DNA of 33,813 nt from Algiphilus sp. (GTDB lineage Bacteria; Pseudomonadota; Gammaproteobacteria; Nevskiales; Nevskiaceae): contig JALEHA010000097.1 of the NCBI GenBank assembly GCA_022763315.1, positions 1 to 33,813 on the forward strand. The letters run 5' to 3'. The notes below the pieces were generated by a model that saw only the letters and a list, made by a program, of their open reading frames with translations, was not told the origin of the DNA and did no database searches. The position numbers were made by a program, and so were the translations under genes. This document shows positions 22,550 to 30,609 of this stretch, in pieces; position 1 is the stretch's first letter, and each line of letters opens with the position of its first letter.

Positions 22550-23989
22550 CTACTCCGCGAGGCTGCCCTCCGCCGTTTCCACGGTGCGTGCACGCCGTTT
22601 ACGTGCCGGCTTCGCATCCGGGAGTGTCGCCTCGAGTTCTTCGATGGCTTCCTCCAGGTATTCGAGCAGGCGCTGCAGGTGTGGCACGGTCTTCCGGCAG
22701 CCGATGAGGCCGAAGTCGATACTTTCGTTGCGACTGATCAGAGTGATGTTGAGCGCAATCCGGTGGATGACGACCGACACCGGATACAGACCCTCCAGCC
22801 GGCAGCCCTGCCAATAGAGATCCTCGCGCGGACCCGGAACGTGCGAGATCACCACGTTGACTATGGTGCGCTGCCGCTGCAGGCCAGTGAACAGGCTGAC
22901 GGCCCCCGGCGCGAAAAGCATGCCCTCATAAGTCAGCAGCTGCGTGGCGCTCAGCGAACGCAGGGCGCGCTTGTTGTAGTCCATGCAGCCCTTGATGGCG
23001 CGGAGGCGTTTGGCGGGATCGGCCAGGTGGGTGCCGAGATGGGTCAAGGCAAAAGCGACTTCGTTGCCAGAGGTGCCGTCGTCCTTGCGTGTCGAAACGG
23101 GCACCGCCGCTACCAGCGGATCGGCCGGCAGGGCTTCGTTCTCCAGCAGATACTTGCGCAATGCCGAGCCGCACATGGCGAGCACGACATCGTTGGAGGT
23201 GGCATCAAAGGCGGTGGCGATGGCCTTGATGCGCGCGGTGGAGTAGGACTGCGCCGCGAAGCGGCGCGAGCCGGTGATGCGTTGATTGAACATGCTCACC
23301 GGGGCCTGCAGGCCGCCGACGCAATCCGGATTGCCATCGCGGTAATCGCGCCGCGTTTCGGCCAGACGCCTGAAGATCGGCGCCACATTGGCCACGCCCT
23401 CGCGGGCCAGGGAGCGCAGTGCGTCCACGCTGCGCAGCGCCGGCGAGGGCACCGGCAACGAGCGCTTGCCGCCGCGCTTGGTGTAGGCCTCCCACGGTGC
23501 GGGGATGGCGAGCGAGCGTTCCGGATCGGCGTCCATGGTCTTCATCAACAGGCGAATGCCGGCGACCCCATCGACCAGGGCGTGGTGAATCTTGGAATAG
23601 AGCGCGATGCGCCCGTCTTCCAACCCCTCGATCAGATACATCCGCCATAGCGGATAGGCGCGATCCAGGTGTGCGGCGTGCACGCGCGAGATCATCGCCA
23701 GCAGTTCCCGCATGCGCCCCGGCTTTGGCAGGGCCAGATGCACGAAGTGCTGCGCAATATCGAAATCCTCCGCTTCCTCCCAGAAATTCACGCCGGCGCG
23801 GGTGATCAGGCGGCGGTTGAAAGGCGGCACAGCCTGACCGGAGCTGCGCAGGCGCTCCGCGAGCTGATAGGCGAAATCCTCCGGCGCACCCTCGGGCGGT
23901 GCAAACAGGCAGAGCGCGCCTACGTGCAGTGGCTGTTGGCGCTGCTCCAGCATGAGAAAAGCACTGTCAATGAGGGAAAGCGGCTTCAT
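22550..23989 (-). CDS. Wax ester synthase / diacylglycerol acyltransferase (WS/DGAT family)
   Basis: The protein has 479 residues, a typical length. It opens with PLSLIDSAFLMLE, close to the family PLSxxDxxFL motif. The catalytic motif HHxxxDG is complete as His135-His136-Ala-Leu-Val-Asp140-Gly141 (KIHHALVDGVAG). The C-terminal half has ISHVPGPREDLYWQG, the family N/HVPGP motif, and an Arg/Lys-rich tail (KPARKRRARTVE). These enzymes esterify acyl-CoA with a fatty alcohol or diacylglycerol at the inner membrane surface to make storage wax esters or triacylglycerol. The ATG at 23989 has a strong AGGAGG ribosome site; an upstream in-frame ATG at 24142 lacks family sequence. It sits 244 bases after fliR on the same strand and 115 before an acyl-CoA ligase gene. 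Confidence 0.94.
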   Translation of the reverse strand: MKPLSLIDSAFLMLEQRQQPLHVGALCLFAPPEGAPEDFAYQLAERLRSSGQAVPPFNRRLITRAGVNFWEEAEDFDIAQHFVHLALPKPGRMRELLAMISRVHAAHLDRAYPLWRMYLIEGLEDGRIALYSKIHHALVDGVAGIRLLMKTMDADPERSLAIPAPWEAYTKRGGKRSLPVPSPALRSVDALRSLAREGVANVAPIFRRLAETRRDYRDGNPDCVGGLQAPVSMFNQRITGSRRFAAQSYSTARIKAIATAFDATSNDVVLAMCGSALRKYLLENEALPADPLVAAVPVSTRKDDGTSGNEVAFALTHLGTHLADPAKRLRAIKGCMDYNKRALRSLSATQLLTYEGMLFAPGAVSLFTGLQRQRTIVNVVISHVPGPREDLYWQGCRLEGLYPVSVVIHRIALNITLISRNESIDFGLIGCRKTVPHLQRLLEYLEEAIEELEATLPDAKPARKRRARTVETAEGSLAE

Positions 23990-24233
23990 CGGTTCCTCCT
24001 GCGCAACGAAGACCGGCGATCGACAGAAGCCGCACCACCCCTGCCCTGACGCGAAGAGCGCCGGCGCGGGATGGCCACGACTGCCGTCGCGTTCCGACGG
24101 GTGATGCCGCACAGGATGCGGCGAAATGCCGCGTCTGGCCACCCCCTGCCGGAACCGGACGCAATATCGACGGCAAGGAATGACGCGCTAAATCCCCGGC
24201 CCGCTGCTGCCGCTTCCCTGCGCCGGCGGCGCG
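23990..24233. other. Gap between fliR and the wax ester synthase/DGAT gene
   Basis: These 244 bases mark the end of the fliL-R run. Directly after the fliR stop is a short GC hairpin (GCGCC-GCC-GGCGC), and further on lies an inverted GCGGC/GCCGC repeat with a 5-base loop near 24117-24131 (GCGGCATTTCGCCGC on the minus strand). Neither is followed by a T run. No sigma-54 site or clear sigma-70 promoter was found for the downstream lipid gene, and no coding region is supported. Confidence 0.45.
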
Positions 24234-25010
24234 CTAAGCGCCCTGCGTGGCGACCGCGATGGTGTCGTTGAACAGCGCGCCCAGCGGTTGGGTGATGGCC
24301 GGGAGCCAGGCCCACATGGCGAGCAGCACCAGCAGCAAGGTGGCAGGAAAGCCGATCGCGAAGAGATTGAGGGCCGGGGCCGCGCGCGACACCAGGCCCA
24401 GGGCCAGATTGGCGGCCAGCAGCGCCGTCAGCACCGGCAAGGCGACCTGTGCCGCGCCGGTGAAGATGATCGCCGAGAAGGTCAGCCACACCATCAGTTG
24501 CTCGCCACTTGGCAACTCCGCGCCCACCGGAAACAGGCGGAAACTGGTGGCCAAGGCATCGATCAGGCGCAGGTGACCATCCATGGCAAGAAAGATCAGC
24601 ATCACGATCACGGTCATGAAGCTGGCCAGCACGCCGGAACTGGTGCCGCGCAATGGATCGGTGATCTGTGCGAAAGAAAGCCCCGAAGCGGCACTGATGG
24701 CTTCCGCGCCCAGGGCCACCGCTTCGAAGGCGAACAGGAAAATGAAACCGATGGCCAGTCCAATGACCACCTGCTGCAAGGCGGTCAGCCACCAGTTCGC
24801 GCTGAAGACTTCGAGTTCCGGTGGCGCTGGCAACACCGCCACCAAGAGCAGGGTGAGCCCCATGGCCACTGTCAGGCGGATACGGTTGGGCACGCCGCGC
24901 CCACCGAGGATGGGGGCGATCGCCACAAAGCTGGTCGTGCGCAGCAACGGCCAGAGCACCATGTGGTAGGCCTGCCCGAGCATTTCCAGCCCCATGATGC
25001 CGCCGTTCAT
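24234..25010 (-). CDS. fliR: Flagellar export gate protein FliR
   Basis: This 258-residue membrane protein has about six hydrophobic segments, of usual length. Family features include the N-terminal LGQAYHMVLWPLLRTTSFVAIAP, the block ALGAEAISAASGLSFAQITDP with GTSSGVLASFMTVIVMLIFLAMDGH, and the C-terminal FAIGFPATLLLVLLAMWAWLP. With FliP and FliQ it forms the helical core of the export gate inside the MS ring. It starts 7 bases after fliQ and is the last gene of the fliL-R run. In Pseudomonas flhB follows directly; here flhB lies about 7.9 kb away, after an inserted set of genes. Confidence 0.97.
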   Translation of the reverse strand: MNGGIMGLEMLGQAYHMVLWPLLRTTSFVAIAPILGGRGVPNRIRLTVAMGLTLLLVAVLPAPPELEVFSANWWLTALQQVVIGLAIGFIFLFAFEAVALGAEAISAASGLSFAQITDPLRGTSSGVLASFMTVIVMLIFLAMDGHLRLIDALATSFRLFPVGAELPSGEQLMVWLTFSAIIFTGAAQVALPVLTALLAANLALGLVSRAAPALNLFAIGFPATLLLVLLAMWAWLPAITQPLGALFNDTIAVATQGA

Positions 25011-25017
25011 CGCCGAC

Positions 25018-25287
25018 TTATCCGATAAGGCCGGGAATGCTCGAAAACAGTCGCTCGGTGTAATCCACCAAAAGACTCAGCATCCAGGGGCCTGCGACCA
25101 GGATGGAACCCGCCACGGCGACAAGCTTGGGAATGAAGCTGAGCGTCATTTCGTTGATCTGCGTGGCCGCCTGAAACACACCGATGACCAGGCCCACCAG
25201 CAGGGCGACCACCAGCATGGGGGCGGACAGCAGCACCACCACCTCCAGCGCACCGGCACCGATGGAAAGGACGGATTCCGGACTCAT
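25018..25287 (-). CDS. fliQ: Flagellar export gate protein FliQ
   Basis: This 89-residue protein has two membrane segments (about 15-38 and 50-75). The conserved VVLLSAPMLVVALLVGLVIGVFQAATQINEMTLSFIPK is the FliQ core. Four copies pack around FliP/FliR in the gate. Its ATG overlaps the fliP stop as ATGA. The stop codon lies in a 6-bp inverted repeat CTTATC/GATAAG at 25017-25029, just before fliR. Confidence 0.97.
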   Translation of the reverse strand: MSPESVLSIGAGALEVVVLLSAPMLVVALLVGLVIGVFQAATQINEMTLSFIPKLVAVAGSILVAGPWMLSLLVDYTERLFSSIPGLIG

Positions 25288-26030
25288 GCGAAGCTCCCGG
25301 CGAGGGCGCCGATGACCAGGGTCCAGCCGTCCACCAGCACGAAGAGCATGAGCTTGAAGGGCAGACTGATCAGCATGGGCGACAGCATCATCATGCCCAG
25401 CGACATCAGCACGCTGGCCACGACAAGGTCGATGATCACAAAGGGAATGAAGAGCAGAAAGCCGATCTGAAAAGCGGTCTTCAGTTCGCTGGTCACAAAG
25501 GCCGCAGCAAGCACATGGAAGGGCACTGCGTCGGGGCCTTCATAGGGTCCATCGCCAGCCAGTGCGGCAAAGGCCGCCAGATCCTTTTGTCGGGTCTGCT
25601 TCAGCATGAAGGCGCGCATCGGCTGCTGCGCAGCGGTGATGGCTTCGCCAAAATCCATTTCCTCGGCGGTATAGGGCTCGGCGGCCTGCTCCCAGACCTG
25701 CTGTGCCGTCGGCTGCATGATGAAGGCCGTCAGCAACAGGCCCAACCCGAGAAGAATGGGATTGGACGGTGTCTGGCCGGTGCCCAGCGCCTGGCGCAGC
25801 AGCCCGAGCACCACGATGATGCGAACGAAACCGGTCATCGACAGCAGCAGCGCCGGCAGCATCGTGATCAGGGTCATGGCCACCAGCACCTGGAAGCTCA
25901 AGCTCCAGGTCTGGCCGTCTTCACCCTCGCTGACAGTCAGCGCGGGCAGGCCGGTCTGCTGCGCTTCCGCCGGCAACACCAGCAGCAGCCCGAACAACCC
26001 CAGCAGGCGGATCAGCGCCAGCGTCTTCAT
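25284..26030 (-). CDS. fliP: Flagellar export gate protein FliP
   Basis: The 248-residue protein begins with a cleavable signal peptide (MKTLALIRLLGLFGLLLVLPAEAQ). After it come the conserved segments LVAMTLITMLPALLLSMTGFVRIIVVLGLLRQALGTGQTPSNPILLGL, the loop around EPYTAEEMDFGEAITAAQQPMRAFML and the C-terminal membrane part FLLFIPFVIIDLVVASVLMSLGMMMLSP. Five copies form the gate pore with FliQ and FliR. It overlaps fliO and fliQ at four-base ATGA junctions, so the set is translationally coupled. Confidence 0.98.
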   Translation of the reverse strand: MKTLALIRLLGLFGLLLVLPAEAQQTGLPALTVSEGEDGQTWSLSFQVLVAMTLITMLPALLLSMTGFVRIIVVLGLLRQALGTGQTPSNPILLGLGLLLTAFIMQPTAQQVWEQAAEPYTAEEMDFGEAITAAQQPMRAFMLKQTRQKDLAAFAALAGDGPYEGPDAVPFHVLAAAFVTSELKTAFQIGFLLFIPFVIIDLVVASVLMSLGMMMLSPMLISLPFKLMLFVLVDGWTLVIGALAGSFA

Positions 26031-26377
26031 CGCGCGGAGCCCTGACGCAGACGCGCCATGCGCTCGGCAAAGGGCACACTGGGTGCGGATTCCGGCAGCG
26101 CGGGGGGATCGTCGTAGGTATGCAGTACGCGCACGCCCTGCGGACCCACCGAGAGCAGCAGATGGGCGCCGGCGGCGTCGACAAGAACGACGCGCTCGCG
26201 CGGGCTCAGCGCATGGCTGGCGCGCACCCGAAACCAGCCGCCGCCTACCACCGAGCCGCCGCGCAGCCGGCGCACGCCCCAGGCAGTGCCCACGATGAGC
26301 GCCACCACCACCAACAGCGACAGGAAGGTCCGCAGCGCCGTTGCCGCAGAACCGTCGGCAATCTGACCGGCATCCAT
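26027..26377 (-). CDS. fliO: Flagellar biosynthesis protein FliO
   Basis: The protein has 116 residues from MDAGQIADGSAATAL. One membrane segment (about 13-35, LRTFLSLLVVVALIVGTAWGV) is followed by a cytoplasmic FliO domain with RVRASHALSPRERVVLVDAAGAHLLLSV. FliO helps assemble the FliP pore. The family is poorly conserved; position between fliN and fliP settles the call. The ATG at 26377 is 4 bases after the fliN stop; an in-frame ATG at 26422 inside fliN is rejected. Confidence 0.93.
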   Translation of the reverse strand: MDAGQIADGSAATALRTFLSLLVVVALIVGTAWGVRRLRGGSVVGGGWFRVRASHALSPRERVVLVDAAGAHLLLSVGPQGVRVLHTYDDPPALPESAPSVPFAERMARLRQGSAR

Positions 26378-26381
26378 GGCG

Positions 26382-26810
26382 CTAGCGCAGCTTGCGAATG
26401 CGCTCCGCCGGACTGACCACATCAGTCAGGCGGATACCGAACTTCTCGTTGACCATGACCACCTCGCCGTGTGCGATCAGCGTACCGTTGACGAAGACGT
26501 CCAGTGGTTCGCCGGCCAGACGGTCCAGCTCGACCACTGAGCCCTGCGATAGCTGCAGCAGATTCCGGATCGGAATCCTGACCCGCCCCACCTCCATCGA
26601 CAGCGTGACGCCGACATCCAGGATCACGTCGAGATTGACGTCCGAACCATCGGTATCGGCCTTCTTGGAGTGATCGTGCAGATCGTTGAACTGCGCGGGT
26701 TGCGCGGAAGGGGTCTCGCCGAAGGCCGTGTCACTGCCCTTGGTCGTATTCTGCTGCGTGGTCTCGGTGGCCGTTTCGGCCTCGGTGTCATCGTAGGCGG
26801 TATCGTTCAT
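26382..26810 (-). CDS. fliN: C-ring protein FliN
   Basis: The 142-residue protein has an acidic, low-complexity N-terminal part (about 1-55, rich in Thr, Glu and Asp) and a C-terminal SpoA/surface-presentation domain from about 60: VILDVGVTLSMEVGRVRIPIRNLLQLSQGSVVELDRLAGEPLDVFVNGTLIAHGEVVMVNEKFGIRL. FliN forms the lower C ring, receives FliH for export and helps CheY-P switch rotation. It starts 3 bases after fliM. Confidence 0.97.
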   Translation of the reverse strand: MNDTAYDDTEAETATETTQQNTTKGSDTAFGETPSAQPAQFNDLHDHSKKADTDGSDVNLDVILDVGVTLSMEVGRVRIPIRNLLQLSQGSVVELDRLAGEPLDVFVNGTLIAHGEVVMVNEKFGIRLTDVVSPAERIRKLR

Positions 26811-26813
26811 GGC

Positions 26814-27836
26814 TCAGCTCCCGGCAGGTGCGGATACGGGGCGGCCCGGCTTGCTGGCCGGCTGTTCCCGCTTGACGAATTCGTTGATTTGCACGGCGTA
26901 ATTGCCGTTCGAGTGGCCCAGGTGGCCACGAAATACAGGCAGGTCCTCCACCGATAAATCGACCTGCTCCGGCCATTCCAGCGGAATGACGTCACCCGGC
27001 TTGAGTTGCATCAGCCGGCGTAGCGAGATCTCTGGCGTGCCCAGCACCGTCGACAATTCGACATAGGCGTCCTGCATGCGGCGCTTCAGCGCGGCGGCCC
27101 AGCGGTCATCGCGATCATCCCGGTCGGACTGCAAGCCGGCGTCGAGCAGGTCCTTGATCGGTTCCACCATCGCGTAGGGCAAGGTGACGTGGATATCGCC
27201 GCTACCGCCCTCCAGTTCAACGTGGAATTTCGAGACCACCACCAGTTCGCTGGGCGACACGATGGTGGCGAAATGCGGATTGACCTCCGATCCGCTGTGC
27301 TCGAATTCCAGCCGCATCACTGGCCCCCAGGCTTCGCTCATGTCGTGAAAGGCCTGATGCAGCATGAGTTGAATGACTCGCGACTCAACCGGCGTGAACT
27401 CGCGCCCTTCAATCTTGACCGGGTACTTGCCGGCGCCGCCAAAGAAGGTGTCGACGGCCGTGACCACGATCTTGGGCTCGAACACGAACAGCGCAGTGCC
27501 GCGGAGCGGCTTGACCTTGGCCAGGTTGAGACTGGTTGGCACGAACAGGGAATGCACGTAATCCGAAAACTTCAGCATCTCAACGCCGCGGATCGAGATC
27601 TCGGGCGAGCGCCGGAGCATGTTGAACAGCCCGATCCGGAAATAGCGCGCGAAACGCTCGTTAATCATCTCCAGCGTGGGCAGACGCCCACGGATGATGC
27701 GGTCCTGCGCCGCCAGATCGTAGGGCCGTGGTTCGCCCGAGAGGACATCCTCTTCCTCGGTGTCGACCGCGCCCGAGTCGACGCCGCCGAGCAGCGCGTC
27801 GATCTCGTCCTGGGATAGGAGATCGTTGCCGCTCAT
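26814..27836 (-). CDS. fliM: C-ring switch protein FliM
   Basis: The 340-residue protein starts with the CheY-P binding motif LLSQDEIDALLGGV (residues 5-18). The middle domain is of the CheC-like fold (about 45-230, with RGTALFVFEPKIVVTAVDTFFGG), and the SpoA domain lies at the C terminus (LRRLMQLKPGDVIPLEWPEQVDLSVEDLPVFRGHLGHSNGNYAVQI). It binds CheY-P and transmits the switch to FliG. The ATG overlaps the fliL stop as ATGA. Both CheY proteins in the window could in principle bind its N terminus. Confidence 0.98.
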   Translation of the reverse strand: MSGNDLLSQDEIDALLGGVDSGAVDTEEEDVLSGEPRPYDLAAQDRIIRGRLPTLEMINERFARYFRIGLFNMLRRSPEISIRGVEMLKFSDYVHSLFVPTSLNLAKVKPLRGTALFVFEPKIVVTAVDTFFGGAGKYPVKIEGREFTPVESRVIQLMLHQAFHDMSEAWGPVMRLEFEHSGSEVNPHFATIVSPSELVVVSKFHVELEGGSGDIHVTLPYAMVEPIKDLLDAGLQSDRDDRDDRWAAALKRRMQDAYVELSTVLGTPEISLRRLMQLKPGDVIPLEWPEQVDLSVEDLPVFRGHLGHSNGNYAVQINEFVKREQPASKPGRPVSAPAGS

Positions 27837-28336
27837 TGCATCACGAAATTGGTGAAGTAAAGATCCTGGATACCCTCGCCGGCATCGGCAATGGCGCCCA
27901 GCGCGAGCAGGCGCGCATTCAGCGCCTCGATGATGGCTACCCGTAGCGCTTCCTTGCCATCCAGGGTCAGCAGTGCATCGTACTGGGCGCTGGATACCAG
28001 CATGAGAACGGCGCTACGCAGCACGGGAAGGTGCTTGTCGAGCACGGCCGGCAACTCGGCGTCGTGCATCATCACCGCGATGTCGAGCTTGACGTAGCGC
28101 ATGTAGGCGCCATCCGGCAGGTTGACCACAAAGGACGGCTCGAACTGCCAGTACACCGGGTTGGCCTTCGGCTTCGGCGCTTCGGCCTCGCTTTCTTGCG
28201 TGCTTGCGGGCGCCGCCACGTGGTTGAAGTAGTACCAGGCGCCACCGAGACTTATGGCCGCGACAAAGACGACGATGGCCAACGTCTTCATGAGGCCACC
28301 ACCTCCCGATTTCTTTTTCTGTTCTGCTTCAGCCAT
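27833..28336 (-). CDS. fliL: Basal-body stator-associated protein FliL
   Basis: The 167-residue protein has a Lys-rich cytoplasmic start (MAEAEQKKKSGGG), one membrane segment at about 17-36 (LAIVVFVAAISLGGAWYYF) and a periplasmic FliL domain beginning VYWQFEPSFVVNLPDGAYMRYVKLDIAVMM, with a C-terminal DLYFTNFVMQ typical of the family. FliL rings surround stators and support torque. It is the first gene after the sigma-54 site in the fliK-fliL gap and starts the fliL-R run. Confidence 0.96.
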   Translation of the reverse strand: MAEAEQKKKSGGGGLMKTLAIVVFVAAISLGGAWYYFNHVAAPASTQESEAEAPKPKANPVYWQFEPSFVVNLPDGAYMRYVKLDIAVMMHDAELPAVLDKHLPVLRSAVLMLVSSAQYDALLTLDGKEALRVAIIEALNARLLALGAIADAGEGIQDLYFTNFVMQ

Positions 28337-28384
28337 TGCGCACCGTCACTGGATTCCTGTGGGTCGTGCCGACGCCAGAGAACC

Positions 28385-28400
28385 TGCAAATGACTTGCCG
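28385..28400 (-). promoter_or_regulatory. Sigma-54 (RpoN) promoter for fliL and downstream genes
   Basis: The minus strand reads CGGCAAGTCATTTGCA. It fits TGGCACGN4TTGCW at all but two bases, with invariant GG at 28399/28398 and GC at 28387/28386 at the exact spacing. The predicted start is near 28374, about 38 bases before the fliL ATG, and the element lies wholly in the 69-base gap after fliK. RpoN control of fliLMNOPQR is known in Pseudomonas. Confidence 0.7.
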
Positions 28401-28405
28401 CCAGC

Positions 28406-30184
28406 TCAGGCCCAGCCTTCGAACAGCCCGTGCGCCCGGCGAACGGTCGCCGCCTGGGTGACAAGCGGTTCACCTGCGCCATCGCTCGCAGTACTACCCG
28501 CGCCCGTACCTGTCTCGGCGTGTCGCCCGTCCGACGAGTGACCGGGCTGTTCCTGCGATACCGAGCTGTCGGCCAGGTTCATACCCTGCTCCGCCATCTG
28601 CGCCTGCAGCATGGGCATGGCCTGTTCCATGGCTGCCCGCGCCGCTGGTGTCGAGGCCACGAAGTGCGCCGTGAGCGCCCCCTGCTCGCGCGCGATCTGC
28701 ACGTCCATTCGACCCATGTCGGGAGGATCAAGCCGCAGACTGACGCGCCAATTGCCTTCACTGGCAGCGTCCACCAGCACACGCGCCGCCATTTCCGCCA
28801 TCTGCTGCGGCGCGGCTGTGGGCAGTGGCGGCGTTCCCGCCGGCGCCCCGCCGGCAGCCAGCACCGTGGCGCTTGTCGCTGTCGCCAGACTTGGTGCCGT
28901 CACCGGCGCCAGCCCTGGTGACGTACCGCTACCGGTCGCCACGTCCGTGAGCAGCCGCGCCGGCCCCGATTCGGATCGGGCAGCCAGCACCTGCTCAAGT
29001 TCTCGCACCAGAGCACGCGGCAACGCAGGCGCTTCCGCCTTGCTGGCGGCCATGACCTTGCCTGCTTCGGTGTCTTCCATCGAGGCCTTGCTGAGAAAGC
29101 GTTCGGCCACGCTCCAGCCGCGCACTTCGCGCACCGTGCCGTCCGTGGCTTCCGGCCGGGGGCCCGGCAGCCCGGAATCCGCCCGTACCGCGCGGGTCTC
29201 CGCGTGGCTGGCAGAGGCCTTCGCGGCCGAGGCGCCCTGGTGGGCCTCCTTGGCCACCGAGACCGGCTCAGACCGGGTGGTACTGGCGGCAGAGGCGCCC
29301 TCGGCGGGCGCATGCTTCACATCCTGCTTTGCAGTGGCTGCACTTGCCGGTGTCGACGCCGTGGCCACGACCTCATGTGTTTCGACATGCGCAGCGCCTG
29401 CAGGGTGATCGTCTTCGTTGGCCGCGCTCCGGGTCGATGCTTCAATAGTCGCTTCGGAGGCCTTGTCCCGACCTTCGGGGTCGACGCCACGCGCTGACGT
29501 GCCCGGCGCACTGTCGGGTACGAGGGCAGATGCGCCTTGGTTGTTGGTGTTGTCCTTGGCCTCGTCGGAAGCGGAGGCGAAAGTTTCAACTATGGCGGGC
29601 GATCTTTCTTGGTCGCGCGCGGCCCTTCCCTCGCTTGGCGGCGTCGAGGCTGGTACGACGCCCCCCTCCTTATCAGCGTGCACAGCCAGAACAGCGCGCT
29701 CGGCTTCGGCGTCTGTATTGCGGGCTGATGCTTCGACTGTCGCACCGGAATCCCCACCCTTCGCTTTGCTCTCAACCGCGCGCTGCTGCGCATGCGGCAT
29801 GCGGTCGAGCACCAGGGCAGGCGCGCCTTCATTGTTGCTGGGTTGTTCCGTCGATCCCTTGGGAGATGCCATCGACGATGTCGCGCTACTGTCGCTATCG
29901 GATGGACTGCCATCGCGTCTGGAGATCTGCTCGAACGCCTCCGTCTCGGGCTGAGCGGTCGACGGCGTGGAGAGGGGCGCATCGGGCATTTCACCCACCA
30001 ACGCTTTGTGCTTTGTCTCGCCAGCCGCATCGGGCGACTCGGCATTCGCGCTTGTCTGCAGTTGACCCAGGGCGCGGGCAAAGCCGTCGCGTCCACCGGA
30101 AAGGACCGCCAAGGCATTCTCCGGACTGCGCCGGACCGCCCCTGCGGCAGCTGGGTGGGGCGCCGACGCCGAGATCTGGCTCAC
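28406..30184 (-). CDS. fliK: Flagellar hook-length control protein FliK, long form
   Basis: The protein has 592 residues from GTG at 30184, far longer than the 375 or so of E. coli. Residues about 1-360 are a disordered Ala/Ser/Thr/Glu-rich ruler region; it contains an ungapped tandem duplication of 97 residues, described separately. The C-terminal domain (about 455-560) has WRVSLRLDPPDMGRMDVQIA and HFVASTPAARAAMEQAMPML, the Flg_hook signature that contacts FlhB. FliK measures hook length during export and makes FlhB change substrate class. The GTG overlaps the fliJ stop as GTGA and has a GGGGG ribosome site 6 bases upstream; the ATG at 30214 has none, so GTG is preferred. A sigma-54 site follows the gene. 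Confidence 0.93.
   Translation of the reverse strand: MSQISASAPHPAAAGAVRRSPENALAVLSGGRDGFARALGQLQTSANAESPDAAGETKHKALVGEMPDAPLSTPSTAQPETEAFEQISRRDGSPSDSDSSATSSMASPKGSTEQPSNNEGAPALVLDRMPHAQQRAVESKAKGGDSGATVEASARNTDAEAERAVLAVHADKEGGVVPASTPPSEGRAARDQERSPAIVETFASASDEAKDNTNNQGASALVPDSAPGTSARGVDPEGRDKASEATIEASTRSAANEDDHPAGAAHVETHEVVATASTPASAATAKQDVKHAPAEGASAASTTRSEPVSVAKEAHQGASAAKASASHAETRAVRADSGLPGPRPEATDGTVREVRGWSVAERFLSKASMEDTEAGKVMAASKAEAPALPRALVRELEQVLAARSESGPARLLTDVATGSGTSPGLAPVTAPSLATATSATVLAAGGAPAGTPPLPTAAPQQMAEMAARVLVDAASEGNWRVSLRLDPPDMGRMDVQIAREQGALTAHFVASTPAARAAMEQAMPMLQAQMAEQGMNLADSSVSQEQPGHSSDGRHAETGTGAGSTASDGAGEPLVTQAATVRRAHGLFEGWA
29255..29836 (-). repeat. Tandem 97-codon duplication inside fliK
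   Basis: Two adjacent units of 291 bases start at 29836 (NNEGAPALVLD) and at 29545 (NNQGASALVPD). Over the first 81 residues they align with no gap and about 31 identical positions, including the shared elements E-A-S near position 35 and A-S-T-P near 63. A weaker third unit seems to begin near HQGASA, about 100 residues after the second. This suggests growth of the ruler by duplication. Confidence 0.75.
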
Positions 30185-30609
30185 TGCACGCCCCCGTGAC
30201 GGCTTGCGACCCATTCGTCAATGGCTGCCTGCGCACGCTGCTCCTGTGCATACTCCGCCGCACGCCGATAGCTCGCTTCCAGCCGATCGAGTACTTGACA
30301 GTCCTGGCGCGCGAGGATGTAGCGCGTTCGGCAGGCCTCCACGGCCTGTTCCGCCTGGCGCAGACGTTGGGTCTGCGCCACCACGGCTTCCTGCAGCTTG
30401 GCGACGAACTGGGCGCGATTGGCGAGCCAGTGCACAGAGGCGACCGCCGGCGCGTGCTCGTATTCGTGCAGATAGCCCAGCAACTCATTGGTGCGGGTCT
30501 GCTCCACGGCCAGCGCCTTCTGTGCTTCGCCGAGCTGACGGGCTGCCACCTCTTCGTTGCTGTTGCGCACGCGGGCGACCGCCTGCAAGGGCTGCTGAGA
30601 CGTTGTCAT
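30181..30609 (-). CDS. fliJ: Flagellar export protein FliJ
   Basis: The protein has 142 residues from MTTSQQPLQAVARVRNSNEE and is almost all helical, with long heptad-like stretches (EEVAARQLGEAQKALAVEQ, FVAKLQEAVVAQTQRLRQAEQAV) as in the coiled-coil hairpin of FliJ. FliJ sits in the FliI hexamer and activates FlhA. The ATG overlaps the fliI stop as ATGA, and the stop overlaps fliK as GTGA. Identity is supported by position as sequence is weakly conserved in this family. An in-frame ATG at 30711 inside fliI is rejected. Confidence 0.93.
   Translation of the reverse strand: MTTSQQPLQAVARVRNSNEEVAARQLGEAQKALAVEQTRTNELLGYLHEYEHAPAVASVHWLANRAQFVAKLQEAVVAQTQRLRQAEQAVEACRTRYILARQDCQVLDRLEASYRRAAEYAQEQRAQAAIDEWVASRHGGVQ

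Noticed and set aside
25017..25029. CTTATC/GATAAG inverted repeat between fliQ and fliR
   Set aside because: It overlaps the fliQ stop codon, is only 6 bp and lies in a coupled operon; most likely chance or a minor translation effect.
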